Positions 35,311 through 43,756 of a stretch of 64,000 nucleotides of DNA are shown one piece after another; position 1 is the stretch's first letter, and each line of letters opens with the position of its first letter. Origin of the DNA: Flavobacterium endophyticum (GTDB lineage: Bacteria; Bacteroidota; Bacteroidia; Flavobacteriales; Flavobacteriaceae). Under the pieces are notes generated by a model, which was not told the DNA's origin, did not search any database, and worked only from the letters and a program-made list of their open reading frames with translations. The stretch covers positions 124,001 to 188,000 of the forward strand of contig NZ_RBLC01000002.1 of the NCBI RefSeq assembly GCF_003634455.1, given 5' to 3'. The translations under genes were made by a program, and so were the position numbers.

Positions 35311-35763
35311 ATGAGACTATTCGAAGAGAAGATTAACATTGTGTTGGCCGACGATGACGCGGATGAATGCAGCTTATTTAGAGAGGCTATCAATGAAATC
35401 AATGAGAATTACAATCTTGTTTTTTTCTCCAATGGGAAGGATTTGATGAATTATTTGAACGACGAAGAATGCGAAATTCCTGACATCATCTTTCTTGACC
35501 TTAACATGCCTGTCATGTCTGGAATTGACTGCCTTAGCAAAATACGTAGTGACAATCGATATGCAGATACTAGTATTGCAATTTATTCGACATCATCTTC
35601 GGAACAGGACCAAGAAGAAACCTTTATGCTCGGAGCAAATGTGTATATTAAAAAGCCGAACGACTACGAGAAGATGAAAAAAGTGCTTCAGCATGTATTG
35701 AGGACTTACTGGCAGTATCACACATCAAACATGAATAGGGATACTTTCTTGATTTCAGTTTAG
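35311..35763 (+). CDS. Single-domain response regulator (CheY/Rcp1-like)
   Basis: The 150-residue protein is only a receiver domain: acidic pocket DDDADE (14-19), phosphoacceptor Asp63 (IIFLDLNMP), Thr/Ser switch in YSTSSSEQD and Lys114 (VYIKKP). The start MRLFEEKINIVLADDD follows a TAAATTTG promoter. No cognate kinase is adjacent. Such Rcp1-like proteins usually receive phosphate from hybrid or phytochrome-type kinases encoded elsewhere. Confidence 0.93.
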   Translation: MRLFEEKINIVLADDDADECSLFREAINEINENYNLVFFSNGKDLMNYLNDEECEIPDIIFLDLNMPVMSGIDCLSKIRSDNRYADTSIAIYSTSSSEQDQEETFMLGANVYIKKPNDYEKMKKVLQHVLRTYWQYHTSNMNRDTFLISV

Positions 35764-35771
35764 AATTTATT

Positions 35772-35802
35772 AATCGCCATCTTAAGGATGGCGATTTCTT
35801 TT
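35772..35802 (+). terminator. Intrinsic terminator
   Basis: AATCGCCATC (35772-35781) pairs perfectly with GATGGCGATT (35787-35796), then TCTTTT. Confidence 0.85.
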
Positions 35803-35829
35803 GTGCCTTATAGAATCAATTTATATAAA

Positions 35830-35857
35830 AAAAGCCGTTCCTTGAGGAATGGCTTTT
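35830..35857. terminator. Bidirectional terminator before the minus-strand AraC gene
   Basis: A 12-bp stem with one G-T pair (AAAAGCCGTTCC with GGAATGGCTTTT) around TTGA, with A and T runs on both sides. It can stop the leftward AraC transcript. Confidence 0.85.
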
Positions 35858-35877
35858 CTATGATTAGTGGGGTAGAG

Positions 35878-36780
35878 TTATGCAGACCGATAGACCGAAG
35901 GCGCCATCTGTATCTGTTTTTTGAAAAAATTATTGAAATGGGCGGGTTCTTCAAAACCTAAACAGTAGCTGATTTCCGAAATATTCCAGTCTGTATGTTT
36001 TAGCAAAGCTTGAGCTTCGCTGGCCAATCGCTGTGAAATAAGGTCGGTTGTCGTCTTTCCTGTCGTTAATTTTATGGCTCTGTTAAGATGGTTTACGTGC
36101 ACATACAGCTTTTCTGCAAAATCTTTGGCAGAACGCATCGAAAACCGCTGCGACGGTGATTCGATAGGAAATTGCCTTTCGAGCAGTTCTGTGAAGACAG
36201 AGGTTATCCTTGAATTTGCATCGGGATGCTGATAGAGTTTTTCCGACGGTTCTATTTTCATGGCACCGTGAATCATTTCGGTTACATAATTCCGAAGCAG
36301 GTCGTATTTGTAGATATAATCAGAATTGATCTCATCAATCATTCGGGTAAAAATGTCGCTTATCTGCTTGTCTTGCTCTTCATTCAGTATGTAGGCCGGT
36401 TTCCCCCCAATTTTGAACATCGGCAGGTTCGTAATACTGTTTCTTAGTGATTCTGTAAAAAAAGCTTCTTTGAAAATACAGAAGAAACCGCTCTTCTCAG
36501 CCGATAACGACTCAACCGTATATGGAACTTGAGGGTTGAAGAAAATAAGCGCAGTCCCATCCACTTCAAGGCTCTTGTCGGCATAATGGAACACATTTTT
36601 CCCACGGGCAAGGCTGATCTTATAAAAATCTCTTCGCGTATAGCTTACCGGAATAAGCACGCCGTCTTTATAGCAGTCTTCGGTACGGAAAACGTTGAAA
36701 TGTCCTAAATCTTGCAGGTTGTCCGGCAAGTAGTCGAATTTCTTTTTATAAAAATCTTCAATTGTTTCTATTTTTGCCAT
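35878..36780 (-). CDS. AraC family regulator
   Basis: A 300-residue regulator with an N-terminal cupin-like ligand domain and a C-terminal double helix-turn-helix (LYVHVNHLNRAIKLTTGKTT, then ISYCLGFEEPAHFNNFFKKQ). It is the last gene of a leftward set behind two SDR genes and may regulate them. A hairpin (36799-36840) lies in its leader. Confidence 0.92.
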   Translation of the reverse strand: MAKIETIEDFYKKKFDYLPDNLQDLGHFNVFRTEDCYKDGVLIPVSYTRRDFYKISLARGKNVFHYADKSLEVDGTALIFFNPQVPYTVESLSAEKSGFFCIFKEAFFTESLRNSITNLPMFKIGGKPAYILNEEQDKQISDIFTRMIDEINSDYIYKYDLLRNYVTEMIHGAMKIEPSEKLYQHPDANSRITSVFTELLERQFPIESPSQRFSMRSAKDFAEKLYVHVNHLNRAIKLTTGKTTTDLISQRLASEAQALLKHTDWNISEISYCLGFEEPAHFNNFFKKQIQMAPSVYRSA

Positions 36781-36798
36781 GATTTCAATTTTTCATTT

Positions 36799-36840
36799 AT
36801 GCCAAGACCTGATTTTCGCAGGCTTGGCATGTTATAATGA
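36799..36840 (-). promoter_or_regulatory. Hairpin in the leader of the AraC gene
   Basis: ATGCCAAG (36799-36806) pairs with CTTGGCAT (36833-36840), extended by CCTG/CAGG after a one-base bulge. There is no T tract on the minus strand. It could be an intercistronic RNA element or an operator. Confidence 0.45.
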
Positions 36841-36872
36841 GAATTATTGTAGCTGTTAAATTCAAACAGCCG

Positions 36873-37712
36873 TTAGTTAAAGTCTGTCGAAAGGCTGGTA
36901 TCTTTCCAGTCTTCGAGCATCGAAGAAAGTGTTCCCATTTTAGCGGCCGCCCTTCTATAGGCGTCGCTTCCTAGATATAATCGGACAGGAGGGTTTTCAC
37001 TTTCAGCCAAATCGATCATTACCTGTGCCGCTTTTTCAGGATCTCCCAACTGTGTGCCATTCATATTTCGGAACCTGTCGTGAGATGCATGAACATCTTC
37101 GTAATCATCAATTTCGTTTTTGGCAAATACCAAGGATTCTTTTGTCAAGAATTGCGTCCTGAACGCGCCTGGCGCAATAGCGGTGACTTTTGTTCCCAAA
37201 GATCGTACGTCATCTGCCAAAGACTCTGACAATCCGATTATCGCGTGTTTTGCCGCTGCATAAATCGACCAGCCAGTTGCTGGGGCAAATCCGGCTATGG
37301 ACGAAATGTTAATAATATAGCCCGAACGTTGTGCTCTTAAATAAGGCATTGCATATTTGATCACGTTTATTGTTCCGAATACGTTGATATTGAAGGCTTC
37401 AGCTATTTCTTCTTGAGATAATTCCTCGATAGCTCCTCCTATTCCGTATCCGGCATTGTTCACAATAACATCTATCTTTCCGAAGACTTCTTGTGTTTTT
37501 TTAATCGATTCAGCCACAGACATTTCATTGATCAAATCTACTTCCAAAGGTAAGAAATTTTCTGAATTCTCTGCGCCTACAGCAGCGCTCAATGTCGCAC
37601 TGTTTCTAGATGTCGCGGCAACTTTATAGCCTGTTGCCAATAATTTTTTAACCAGCGTGAGCCCAAGTCCTTTCGAGGCTCCTGTTACATACCAAATTTT
37701 ATCTGTTTTCAT
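36873..37712 (-). CDS. Short-chain dehydrogenase/reductase (classical SDR)
   Basis: A 279-residue oxidoreductase with the nucleotide motif TGASKGLG (10-17), NNAGYG and the catalytic Tyr-Lys pair in SIYAAAKHAIIG. It is a close paralogue of the next upstream SDR (same start motif, same layout and C-terminal PPVRLYLGSDAY against PPVHLFLGQDAY). Substrate is unknown. Confidence 0.92.
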   Translation of the reverse strand: MKTDKIWYVTGASKGLGLTLVKKLLATGYKVAATSRNSATLSAAVGAENSENFLPLEVDLINEMSVAESIKKTQEVFGKIDVIVNNAGYGIGGAIEELSQEEIAEAFNINVFGTINVIKYAMPYLRAQRSGYIINISSIAGFAPATGWSIYAAAKHAIIGLSESLADDVRSLGTKVTAIAPGAFRTQFLTKESLVFAKNEIDDYEDVHASHDRFRNMNGTQLGDPEKAAQVMIDLAESENPPVRLYLGSDAYRRAAAKMGTLSSMLEDWKDTSLSTDFN

Positions 37713-37807
37713 ACTGCTTACTTTTTGTTCTTTTAATTTAATTGTTGCGAGGTAAGAGGATGCCGTCCTTGAAATTTACTTCAGACGTGAGGAGCTGGCG
37801 CTATTGG

Positions 37808-38656
37808 CTAGCTTTCGTATCCTGTTGCTGTCGCAAATTCTCTTACGGCTTCCATGTTATTTCTCACTGCCTGTATTTTGACCTCCGCCATATCGTAAGC
37901 GTCTTGGCCTAAAAATAAATGTACTGGAGGGTTATGCATATCTGCTGTCTTGATGAAAGCCAACGCCGCTTTTTGTGGATCCCCTTGCTGGTTTCCGTTG
38001 ATTTCGTTTTCGTGGGCCGCTTGGACATTCCTAACCGTTTTATACTCTTGAAGCTGGTTTTTAGGCACGTTAAGAGAAGAGTCGTTTAAGAAATTAGTCC
38101 TAAAATATCCTGGAGAAACGATTGTCGCTTTGATTCCAAAATCTTTTACTTCTTCCGCTAAAGATTCGGTAAAGCCCTGAACTGCAAATTTGGTTGCACA
38201 ATAGATTCCGAAGCCAGGAAAAGATCCAGTAAATCCGCCGATTGACGATACGTTAAAAATATGCCCTGATTGTTGCTCGCGTAGATAAGGCAATACTTTT
38301 CGAATTACGTTCAACGAACCGAAAACATTCACGTCGAAGTTTTGTCTTGTTTCGGCATCTGTCAATTCTTCTAGCGCTCCTGCCAATCCATATCCGGCAT
38401 TGTTCACTACGACGTCAATGCTGCCAAAGCGTTCTACTGTATTTTTGATACTTTCTTCAACACTTTCTTCACTAAGAATATTTACGGCCAATGGCAGAAA
38501 GTTTTCGTTTTCGCCTACTGCTTCCTTAAGGTCTTCTAGGCTTCTTGAGGTTGCCGCTACTTTCTTGCCCTCACTTAATAATTGTTTTGCAAGAGCCAGA
38601 CCTAGTCCTTTTGAAGCTCCTGTGATATACCATACTTTTTGATTTGAATTTTCCAT
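37808..38656 (-). CDS. Short-chain dehydrogenase/reductase, paralogue of the next gene
   Basis: The 282-residue SDR has TGASKGLG near residue 12, NNAGYG and the active-site pair in GIYCATKFAVQG. It is the first gene of the leftward SDR-SDR-AraC set, behind a minus-strand -7 box at 38706-38713. Similarity along its whole length to the neighbouring SDR points to tandem duplication. Confidence 0.92.
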   Translation of the reverse strand: MENSNQKVWYITGASKGLGLALAKQLLSEGKKVAATSRSLEDLKEAVGENENFLPLAVNILSEESVEESIKNTVERFGSIDVVVNNAGYGLAGALEELTDAETRQNFDVNVFGSLNVIRKVLPYLREQQSGHIFNVSSIGGFTGSFPGFGIYCATKFAVQGFTESLAEEVKDFGIKATIVSPGYFRTNFLNDSSLNVPKNQLQEYKTVRNVQAAHENEINGNQQGDPQKAALAFIKTADMHNPPVHLFLGQDAYDMAEVKIQAVRNNMEAVREFATATGYES

Positions 38657-38705
38657 GATTTTGATAGTTTTAAATGATTAATGATTTTGTTTAAATTTGA
38701 TAAGG

Positions 38706-38713
38706 CAAAATTA
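38706..38713 (-). promoter_or_regulatory. -7 box for the SDR pair
   Basis: The minus strand reads TAATTTTG, fitting TAnnTTTG, with a leader of about 50 nt. On the plus strand TAAATTTG (38692-38699) also fits, so the divergent region may hold promoters for both directions. Confidence 0.5.
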
Positions 38714-38829
38714 GGGCAGCAATCGAGCGCAGTTATTGCGTAGAGCAAAGCAAAACTTGCAAAATTCAAACAATTCTCTTCTTTGGAGGATTATTTTGGA
38801 GTATCCCGTTCCTTTCGACCTAATCCAAC

Positions 38830-38837
38830 TATCTTTG
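38830..38837 (+). promoter_or_regulatory. -7 box that decides the AraC start
   Basis: TATCTTTG matches TAnnTTTG and lies 17 bp before the ATG at 38855. It falls inside the longer TTG-initiated frame and so argues for the ATG. Confidence 0.6.
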
Positions 38838-38854
38838 TTTTGAAATTATCTTCT

Positions 38855-39685
38855 ATGGAAAAAGAAAGCACGTATATTGAAAACAAGATTCCTGTTCCAT
38901 CAGAATTTGAAGATGTGTTTTCCTATTTCTATTCGGCTAAAAATACGGGTGAAACACCAATTCATAAGACTTTGTTTCCGACTTATCAGACTATCCTAGT
39001 GTTCTGTTTTGGCGAAAAAGCGTCACTAACAACTAAAAAACAGACAACAATTACAATTGAAAAGTGCCTCGTTTTAGGCCCGATCCGCCAGCCAATCGAG
39101 TATGTATTGCCTGCGAGCTCAGAAATACTGGTTGCAAATTTCAAAGGCGATGCCTTTTATCGTTTTTTTGGATTGTCATTGATTTCTGATACGATTCCGG
39201 TACATCCCGATGATTTGGTTGACGAAAATTGCTTTACGCTTTTATGGCATTCTTTAAAAGATAGAATTTCGGCAGAGGAAAAAGTGGCTTCCATTCTTGA
39301 TTTTAGCCGACCTTACCTTAAGAATAGAGAGCTTGGTTATGAAAGCATTAGCAATTTTGATGAAGAAAATCTGAATCCTATCAAGGCTATTGCCGACAAA
39401 ACCAACCAAAGTGAAAGAAACGTACAGCTAAATTTTAAAAAATATTTGGGCTTCAGTGCGAAAGAAATCAATCGCTACAGGCGCTTCATAAAAGCGTTAG
39501 AACTGCTAAACGAAACGACAGAAACTTCAAAAAAAGCAGATTGGATTGCTATTGTCGAAACTTGTGGCTACTATGACCAAAGCCAGCTCATTCATGATTT
39601 TAAGCATTATCTAGGCCTCTCGCCTACTAAATTCCTTAAGTTTCAAGAGGAAATCTGTATTCCAAGAATGAACCAAGCAGAATAA
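38855..39685 (+). CDS. AraC family regulator
   Basis: The 276-residue regulator starts at MEKESTYIEN; an upstream TTG extension would contain the promoter. The N-terminal part is a DUF6597-like cupin region. The C-terminal AraC domain has QSERNVQLNFKKYLGFSAKE and ETCGYYDQSQLIHDFKHYLG. It lies divergent from the SDR pair and is a candidate regulator of it. Confidence 0.9.
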   Translation: MEKESTYIENKIPVPSEFEDVFSYFYSAKNTGETPIHKTLFPTYQTILVFCFGEKASLTTKKQTTITIEKCLVLGPIRQPIEYVLPASSEILVANFKGDAFYRFFGLSLISDTIPVHPDDLVDENCFTLLWHSLKDRISAEEKVASILDFSRPYLKNRELGYESISNFDEENLNPIKAIADKTNQSERNVQLNFKKYLGFSAKEINRYRRFIKALELLNETTETSKKADWIAIVETCGYYDQSQLIHDFKHYLGLSPTKFLKFQEEICIPRMNQAE

Positions 39686-39715
39686 TTTAAAACTTTAATC
39701 AAACATTAACAAATA

Positions 39716-39740
39716 ATACCAATTGGTATATTTACCTTTG
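39716..39740 (+). promoter_or_regulatory. TetR operator 1 and promoter
   Basis: ATACCAATTGGTAT (39716-39729) is a perfect palindrome. It is followed by the -7 box TACCTTTG (39733-39740), 21 bp before the ATG. The same palindrome recurs at 40364-40379. Confidence 0.8.
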
Positions 39741-39761
39741 CAGTGTTATTTGACTATCATC

Positions 39762-40346
39762 ATGGGCAAGGCAGAAAAAACCAGATCATACATTATCGAA
39801 AAGACGGCACCAATCTTTAATATTAAAGGTTATGCTGGTACTTCTATGAATGATATCACGGAAGCAACCGGGCTTACGAAAGGCAGCATCTATGGCAATT
39901 TCAAAAATAAGGATGAAGTCGCACTAGAGGTTTTTGAGCACAACAAAAAGAAAATGCAGAATCTCTTTACATTGGAGATAAGCAAAAAAAGTACTTACAA
40001 AGACAAGCTCCTTACCTATCCAGAACTGTATGAGCAATTCTTTTCCAAACATTTTATCGACGGCGGCTGTCCGATAATGAATACAGCTATTGAAGCCGAT
40101 GATACGCATCCACTGTTAAAAGAAGCAGCCAAGAAAGCAATTTTGGTATGGAAAGACAGTCTCATGCATCTTATACAAAAAGGCATCGACAATAAAGAAT
40201 TTAAGCCTGATACCGATCCAGAAGAAACAGCTTTGTTGATACTTTCTATTATAGAAGGCACAGTAATGGTTGCAAAACTAACAGGAAAAGTCAATTATCT
40301 CAAGACATTAATGCTTTCGTTGCGAAAACTCATAAACGAATTATAA
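39762..40346 (+). CDS. TetR family repressor
   Basis: The 194-residue protein starts at MGKAEKTRSYIIEKTAPIFN; earlier residues in the frame overlap the operator and promoter. The N-terminal helix-turn-helix has GTSMNDITEATGLTKGSIYG. The C-terminal domain is of the YxaF/LmrA-like TetR_C type (GGCPIMNTAIEADDTHP). Identical palindromes precede its own promoter and the next gene, so it should repress itself and the SDR-thioesterase-DUF2798-FabF operon. Confidence 0.93.
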   Translation: MGKAEKTRSYIIEKTAPIFNIKGYAGTSMNDITEATGLTKGSIYGNFKNKDEVALEVFEHNKKKMQNLFTLEISKKSTYKDKLLTYPELYEQFFSKHFIDGGCPIMNTAIEADDTHPLLKEAAKKAILVWKDSLMHLIQKGIDNKEFKPDTDPEETALLILSIIEGTVMVAKLTGKVNYLKTLMLSLRKLINEL

Positions 40347-40363
40347 TTTTTTTTAATTAAAAA

Positions 40364-40379
40364 TATACCAATTGGTATA
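40364..40379 (+). promoter_or_regulatory. TetR operator 2
   Basis: TATACCAATTGGTATA is a perfect 16-bp palindrome whose inner 14 bp equal operator 1. It ends 19 bp before the SDR start. Confidence 0.8.
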
Positions 40380-40398
40380 AAATAAATACAAAAACAAA

Positions 40399-41148
40399 AT
40401 GAAAACAAGTAAAAACACAATTTTAGTTACCGGCGGCGGTTCAGGAATCGGATTCGAAATCGCTAAATTATTTTCTCAAAACGACAACCACGTCATTATT
40501 ACCGGAAGGAGCGAAGAAAAGCTTAAAAAAGCAGCTTCACAGCTTACAAATGTCACAGCCATCGCGGCCGATATTACCAAAGAAGAAGACATAAACAGTT
40601 TGGTGCAAAGAATCACAAAAGATTTTCCAAATCTGAATGTTTTGATAAACAACGCCGGAAACGCTTCTTATTATGATGTATTGGCTCCCAATGCAGATGC
40701 CTTTTCAAAAGCTTCTGACGAAATAAATACCAATTACCTTTCTATTGTAAGATTAACTGAAAAACTGCTTCCTGTTTTAAATTCCCAACCAGAAGCAGCA
40801 ATAGTAAACGTCTCATCAATAGTCGCTTTTGCGCCAAATAAAGTTTTAATTTCGTATTCAGCTAGCAAAGCGGCCTTGCATTCTTACACGCTTTCGTTGA
40901 GAATTGCTTTGGAAAGAAGTTCTTTTTCGACACAAGTGTATGAAATAATGCCTCCTTTGGTAAATACCGAATTTTCAAAAGAAATCGGCGGTGAAAACGG
41001 AATCAGCCCAGAAGTTGTCGCGCAAGATTTGTTCAACGCTTTCAAAGAAAATCACTTTGAAATCCACGTTGGACAGACTGCAGACATTTACCAGCTTTCG
41101 CTTGCTTCTCCTAAAGATGCCTTGCTGGCAATGAATTCACAATCCTAA
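40399..41148 (+). CDS. SDR oxidoreductase (DltE-like)
   Basis: The 249-residue protein has TGGGSGIG near residue 12, NNAGNA and the catalytic YSASK. The sequence type (SGIGFEIAKLFSQNDN, then TNYLSIVRLTEKLLP) resembles DltE/YvaG-like SDRs. It is the first gene of a four-gene operon under a TetR operator. The substrate is probably an acyl or quinone-type compound given the FabF and thioesterase partners; this is inference. Confidence 0.92.
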   Translation: MKTSKNTILVTGGGSGIGFEIAKLFSQNDNHVIITGRSEEKLKKAASQLTNVTAIAADITKEEDINSLVQRITKDFPNLNVLINNAGNASYYDVLAPNADAFSKASDEINTNYLSIVRLTEKLLPVLNSQPEAAIVNVSSIVAFAPNKVLISYSASKAALHSYTLSLRIALERSSFSTQVYEIMPPLVNTEFSKEIGGENGISPEVVAQDLFNAFKENHFEIHVGQTADIYQLSLASPKDALLAMNSQS

Positions 41149-41158
41149 AAACAGTTAG

Positions 41159-41593
41159 ATGAATAACGAAGCTTTCCATTTTTTAAAACAGCATATCGGG
41201 AAGGAAGTCACACAGTCTCCTTCCCCATTCATGAACTGGCTCAAGCCTAAAATGGTTTCGGTAGAAGAAGGAAAACTTTCCTTTGAATACACGATCCGAA
41301 AAGAAATGACAAATCCTTTCGGTACCATGCATGGTGGTGTGATCGGTGCCATAATCGACGATGCCATAGGCGCCACGCTGATTTCGTATGGCGAGCCGCA
41401 TTTTTACGTTACCATCAATAATGTGATTGATTATTTCGCATCTGCAAAAGAAAACGACGTGATTATCTCAGAAACAGCCATCAACAAAAAAGGAAAGACG
41501 ATCGTAAATGCACAATGCGAAATCTGGAACAAAGACAGAACCAAATTGCTGGCTAAAGGCTATACCAACCTATTGAAGACGGACATAAAATAA
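41159..41593 (+). CDS. PaaI-type hotdog thioesterase
   Basis: A 144-residue single-hotdog protein with the PaaI/YbgC signature NPFGTMHGGVIGAIIDDAIG (from about residue 54). It would hydrolyse acyl-CoA or acyl-ACP thioesters. It lies 10 bp after the SDR and 2 bp before the DUF2798 gene, so it is in the TetR-controlled operon. Confidence 0.92.
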   Translation: MNNEAFHFLKQHIGKEVTQSPSPFMNWLKPKMVSVEEGKLSFEYTIRKEMTNPFGTMHGGVIGAIIDDAIGATLISYGEPHFYVTINNVIDYFASAKENDVIISETAINKKGKTIVNAQCEIWNKDRTKLLAKGYTNLLKTDIK

Positions 41594-41595
41594 AC

Positions 41596-41844
41596 ATGAA
41601 AAAGAAGAAAATAGCATTTGCGATGATTATGGGAATAGTAACGACATGTATTATTTCGTTTTTGCTTATCTCCATAAATGTAGGTTTTACAGAAAATTTC
41701 TTTACGATTTGGATCAAATCATGGATGCTAGCTTATGTCATCGCAATTCCTGCTATCTTGCTGATTGCTCCAAAAATAGAACAATTGGTAGAAACACTTT
41801 TTAAGGAAAGTATTCCTGCCGACACTAAAACAAAAAACAAATGA
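41596..41844 (+). CDS. DUF2798 small membrane protein
   Basis: The 82-residue protein has two membrane segments in the DUF2798 pattern (FAMIMGIVTTCIISFLL, then SWMLAYVIAIPAILLIAPKI). Its stop overlaps the FabF start by 4 bp (ATGA). DUF2798 genes often sit beside TetR/MarR regulators and oxidoreductases; function is unknown. Confidence 0.88.
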   Translation: MKKKKIAFAMIMGIVTTCIISFLLISINVGFTENFFTIWIKSWMLAYVIAIPAILLIAPKIEQLVETLFKESIPADTKTKNK

Positions 41845-43085
41845 AACGAGTAGTTATAACAGGCCTTGGCGCCATAACGCCTTTGGGAAATTCAGTTGAT
41901 GAATTTTGGAAGAATATCATTGACGGAAAAAGCGGCGCTGCCAAGCTGACAAAATTTGATGTTTCAAAGTTCAAGACCCAGTTCGGATGCGAAGTCAAAG
42001 ATTTCAATCCCGAAGACTATATGGACCGCAAAGAGCTCAAGAAATATGACTTGTTTACGCAATATGCCGTCGCCGCATCCGATCAAGCTATCAAAGATGC
42101 TGGACTGAATTTCGAAGCCATGACGCAAAAAGAACGTTCTGATGTTGGCGTCATCTGGGCTTCTGGAAATGGCGGTATCACAACTTTTGAAGAACAGCTG
42201 AAAGAATTTTTCAATGGCGATGGCACGCCGCATTTCAATCCGTTTTTTATTCCCAAGATGATTGTGGATATTGCAGCCGGCGTTATTTCGATTAAAAACA
42301 AGCTTCATGGTCCCAATTATGCTACGGTTTCAGCCTGTGCTTCTTCTAATACTGCGATAATCAACGCTTTTGATACCATACGATTAGGTAAGGCAAAAAT
42401 CATGATTGCGGGCGGTTCTGAAGCGGCAATCACGGCTTCTTCTATTGGCGGTTTTAATGCTTCTCAAGCCTTATCCAAAAGAAACGACGAACCACAAAAA
42501 GCTTCTCGTCCGTTTGACAAAGATCGTGACGGATTTGTAGCAGGCGAAGGTGCCGGTGCCCTAATTCTTGAGGATTTTGATCATGCTATCGCAAGAGGCG
42601 CGACAATTTATGCTGAAATCGTGGGTGGCGGTATGGCCGCAGATGCATATCATCTGACCGGAACTCCCGAAGATGGTTTTGGAGCTTCTCTAGGAATGCA
42701 AAAAGCAATGGACGAAGCGGGAATTTTAGCGAAAGACATCGATTATATCAACGCTCATGCAACCTCAACGCCACAAGGCGATAATAGTGAATTGAATGCT
42801 ATTAAAGGAATTTTTGGCAATCATCCAGTTGCTATCAGTGCAACAAAATCAATGACAGGACATTTGTTAGGTGCTACCGGAGCTATCGAAAGTATCATTA
42901 CAGTGTTATCTGTAAAAAACGATATCATTCCAGGAACCATTAATACGGAGAATGTAGATGAATCTATGGCTGATTTGAATATTGTACTAGGCAAATCGAT
43001 AAACAAAAAAGTGAATTACGCCTTGAACAATACTTTTGGCTTTGGAGGCCATACGGCCAGTACCATTTTCAAAAAGTATTCTTGA
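41841..43085 (+). CDS. Beta-ketoacyl-ACP synthase II-type (FabF-like)
   Basis: A 414-residue condensing enzyme with the full triad: Cys166 (TVSACASSN), His306 (NAHATSTPQGD) and His341 (SMTGHLLGATGA), plus Lys336. It elongates acyl-ACP with malonyl-ACP. No acyl carrier protein or other fab gene is adjacent, and it lies in a TetR-regulated operon, so it is probably an accessory synthase and not the housekeeping FabF. Confidence 0.95.
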   Translation: MKRVVITGLGAITPLGNSVDEFWKNIIDGKSGAAKLTKFDVSKFKTQFGCEVKDFNPEDYMDRKELKKYDLFTQYAVAASDQAIKDAGLNFEAMTQKERSDVGVIWASGNGGITTFEEQLKEFFNGDGTPHFNPFFIPKMIVDIAAGVISIKNKLHGPNYATVSACASSNTAIINAFDTIRLGKAKIMIAGGSEAAITASSIGGFNASQALSKRNDEPQKASRPFDKDRDGFVAGEGAGALILEDFDHAIARGATIYAEIVGGGMAADAYHLTGTPEDGFGASLGMQKAMDEAGILAKDIDYINAHATSTPQGDNSELNAIKGIFGNHPVAISATKSMTGHLLGATGAIESIITVLSVKNDIIPGTINTENVDESMADLNIVLGKSINKKVNYALNNTFGFGGHTASTIFKKYS

Positions 43086-43094
43086 TAACAAGAA

Positions 43095-43745
43095 TTATTG
43101 TCTTCTGAGACGTTTTTCTAAAAACAAGTTGATTTCATTACTGACAGGAGAAACTTCTATTTTTTCTTGTTCTTTCATCATGTCGGTAAAAAGAATTCCT
43201 TTTAGATGATCGGTTTCGTGCTGAAAGATAACAGCAGTAAAGCCTTCGATGATTTCTTCGCAAGGCTTTCCGCTTTTATCAAGATACGTTAATTTTATAG
43301 TGTAATTTCTCAAGACATCGCCACTGATATCTGGAATGGAAAGACAGCCTTCTTTTCCTTTTCGCAACAAAGCCGAACTCCATGTTATTTTTGGATTAAG
43401 ATACAATTCAAACGGCTCTCCTTCTTTATCAAAACGCTGTACCCAGATGACATTTTTATTAATCCCGACCTGCGGTGCTGCAATTCCGATGCCTGGATTG
43501 ACGGGATCTCGCATTGCCAAAAACATTCGTTCCGCTAGCAATGGCAACAGGTCGTCTTTCGGGTCGACATCTGTTGAAACTGATTTTAATATTTTTAGTT
43601 CTTTCTCGTCTGTTATCTGAATAACCTTGAGCATCGTTTTCGTATCTCCAGACTGAATCAAATTCCGTTCTGATTTCGTAAACTTTTGGGCAGAAACGCC
43701 TATCGTTACTAACAATAAGACAAATGTCAAGGTTAACTTTTTCAT
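43095..43745 (-). CDS. Peptide deformylase with a signal peptide
   Basis: The ATG giving MKKLTLTFVLLLVTIGVSAQ was chosen, since it starts a clear signal peptide; the longer frame runs into the neighbouring gene. The 216-residue product has all three deformylase motifs: GIGIAAPQ (85-92), EGCLS (132-136, metal ligand Cys134) and HETDH (176-180). Cytosolic deformylases remove formyl groups from new proteins. A Sec signal makes this copy probably periplasmic. It is the last gene after glmM and a small membrane protein. Confidence 0.93.
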   Translation of the reverse strand: MKKLTLTFVLLLVTIGVSAQKFTKSERNLIQSGDTKTMLKVIQITDEKELKILKSVSTDVDPKDDLLPLLAERMFLAMRDPVNPGIGIAAPQVGINKNVIWVQRFDKEGEPFELYLNPKITWSSALLRKGKEGCLSIPDISGDVLRNYTIKLTYLDKSGKPCEEIIEGFTAVIFQHETDHLKGILFTDMMKEQEKIEVSPVSNEINLFLEKRLRRQ

Positions 43746-43756
43746 AATAGAATAGT

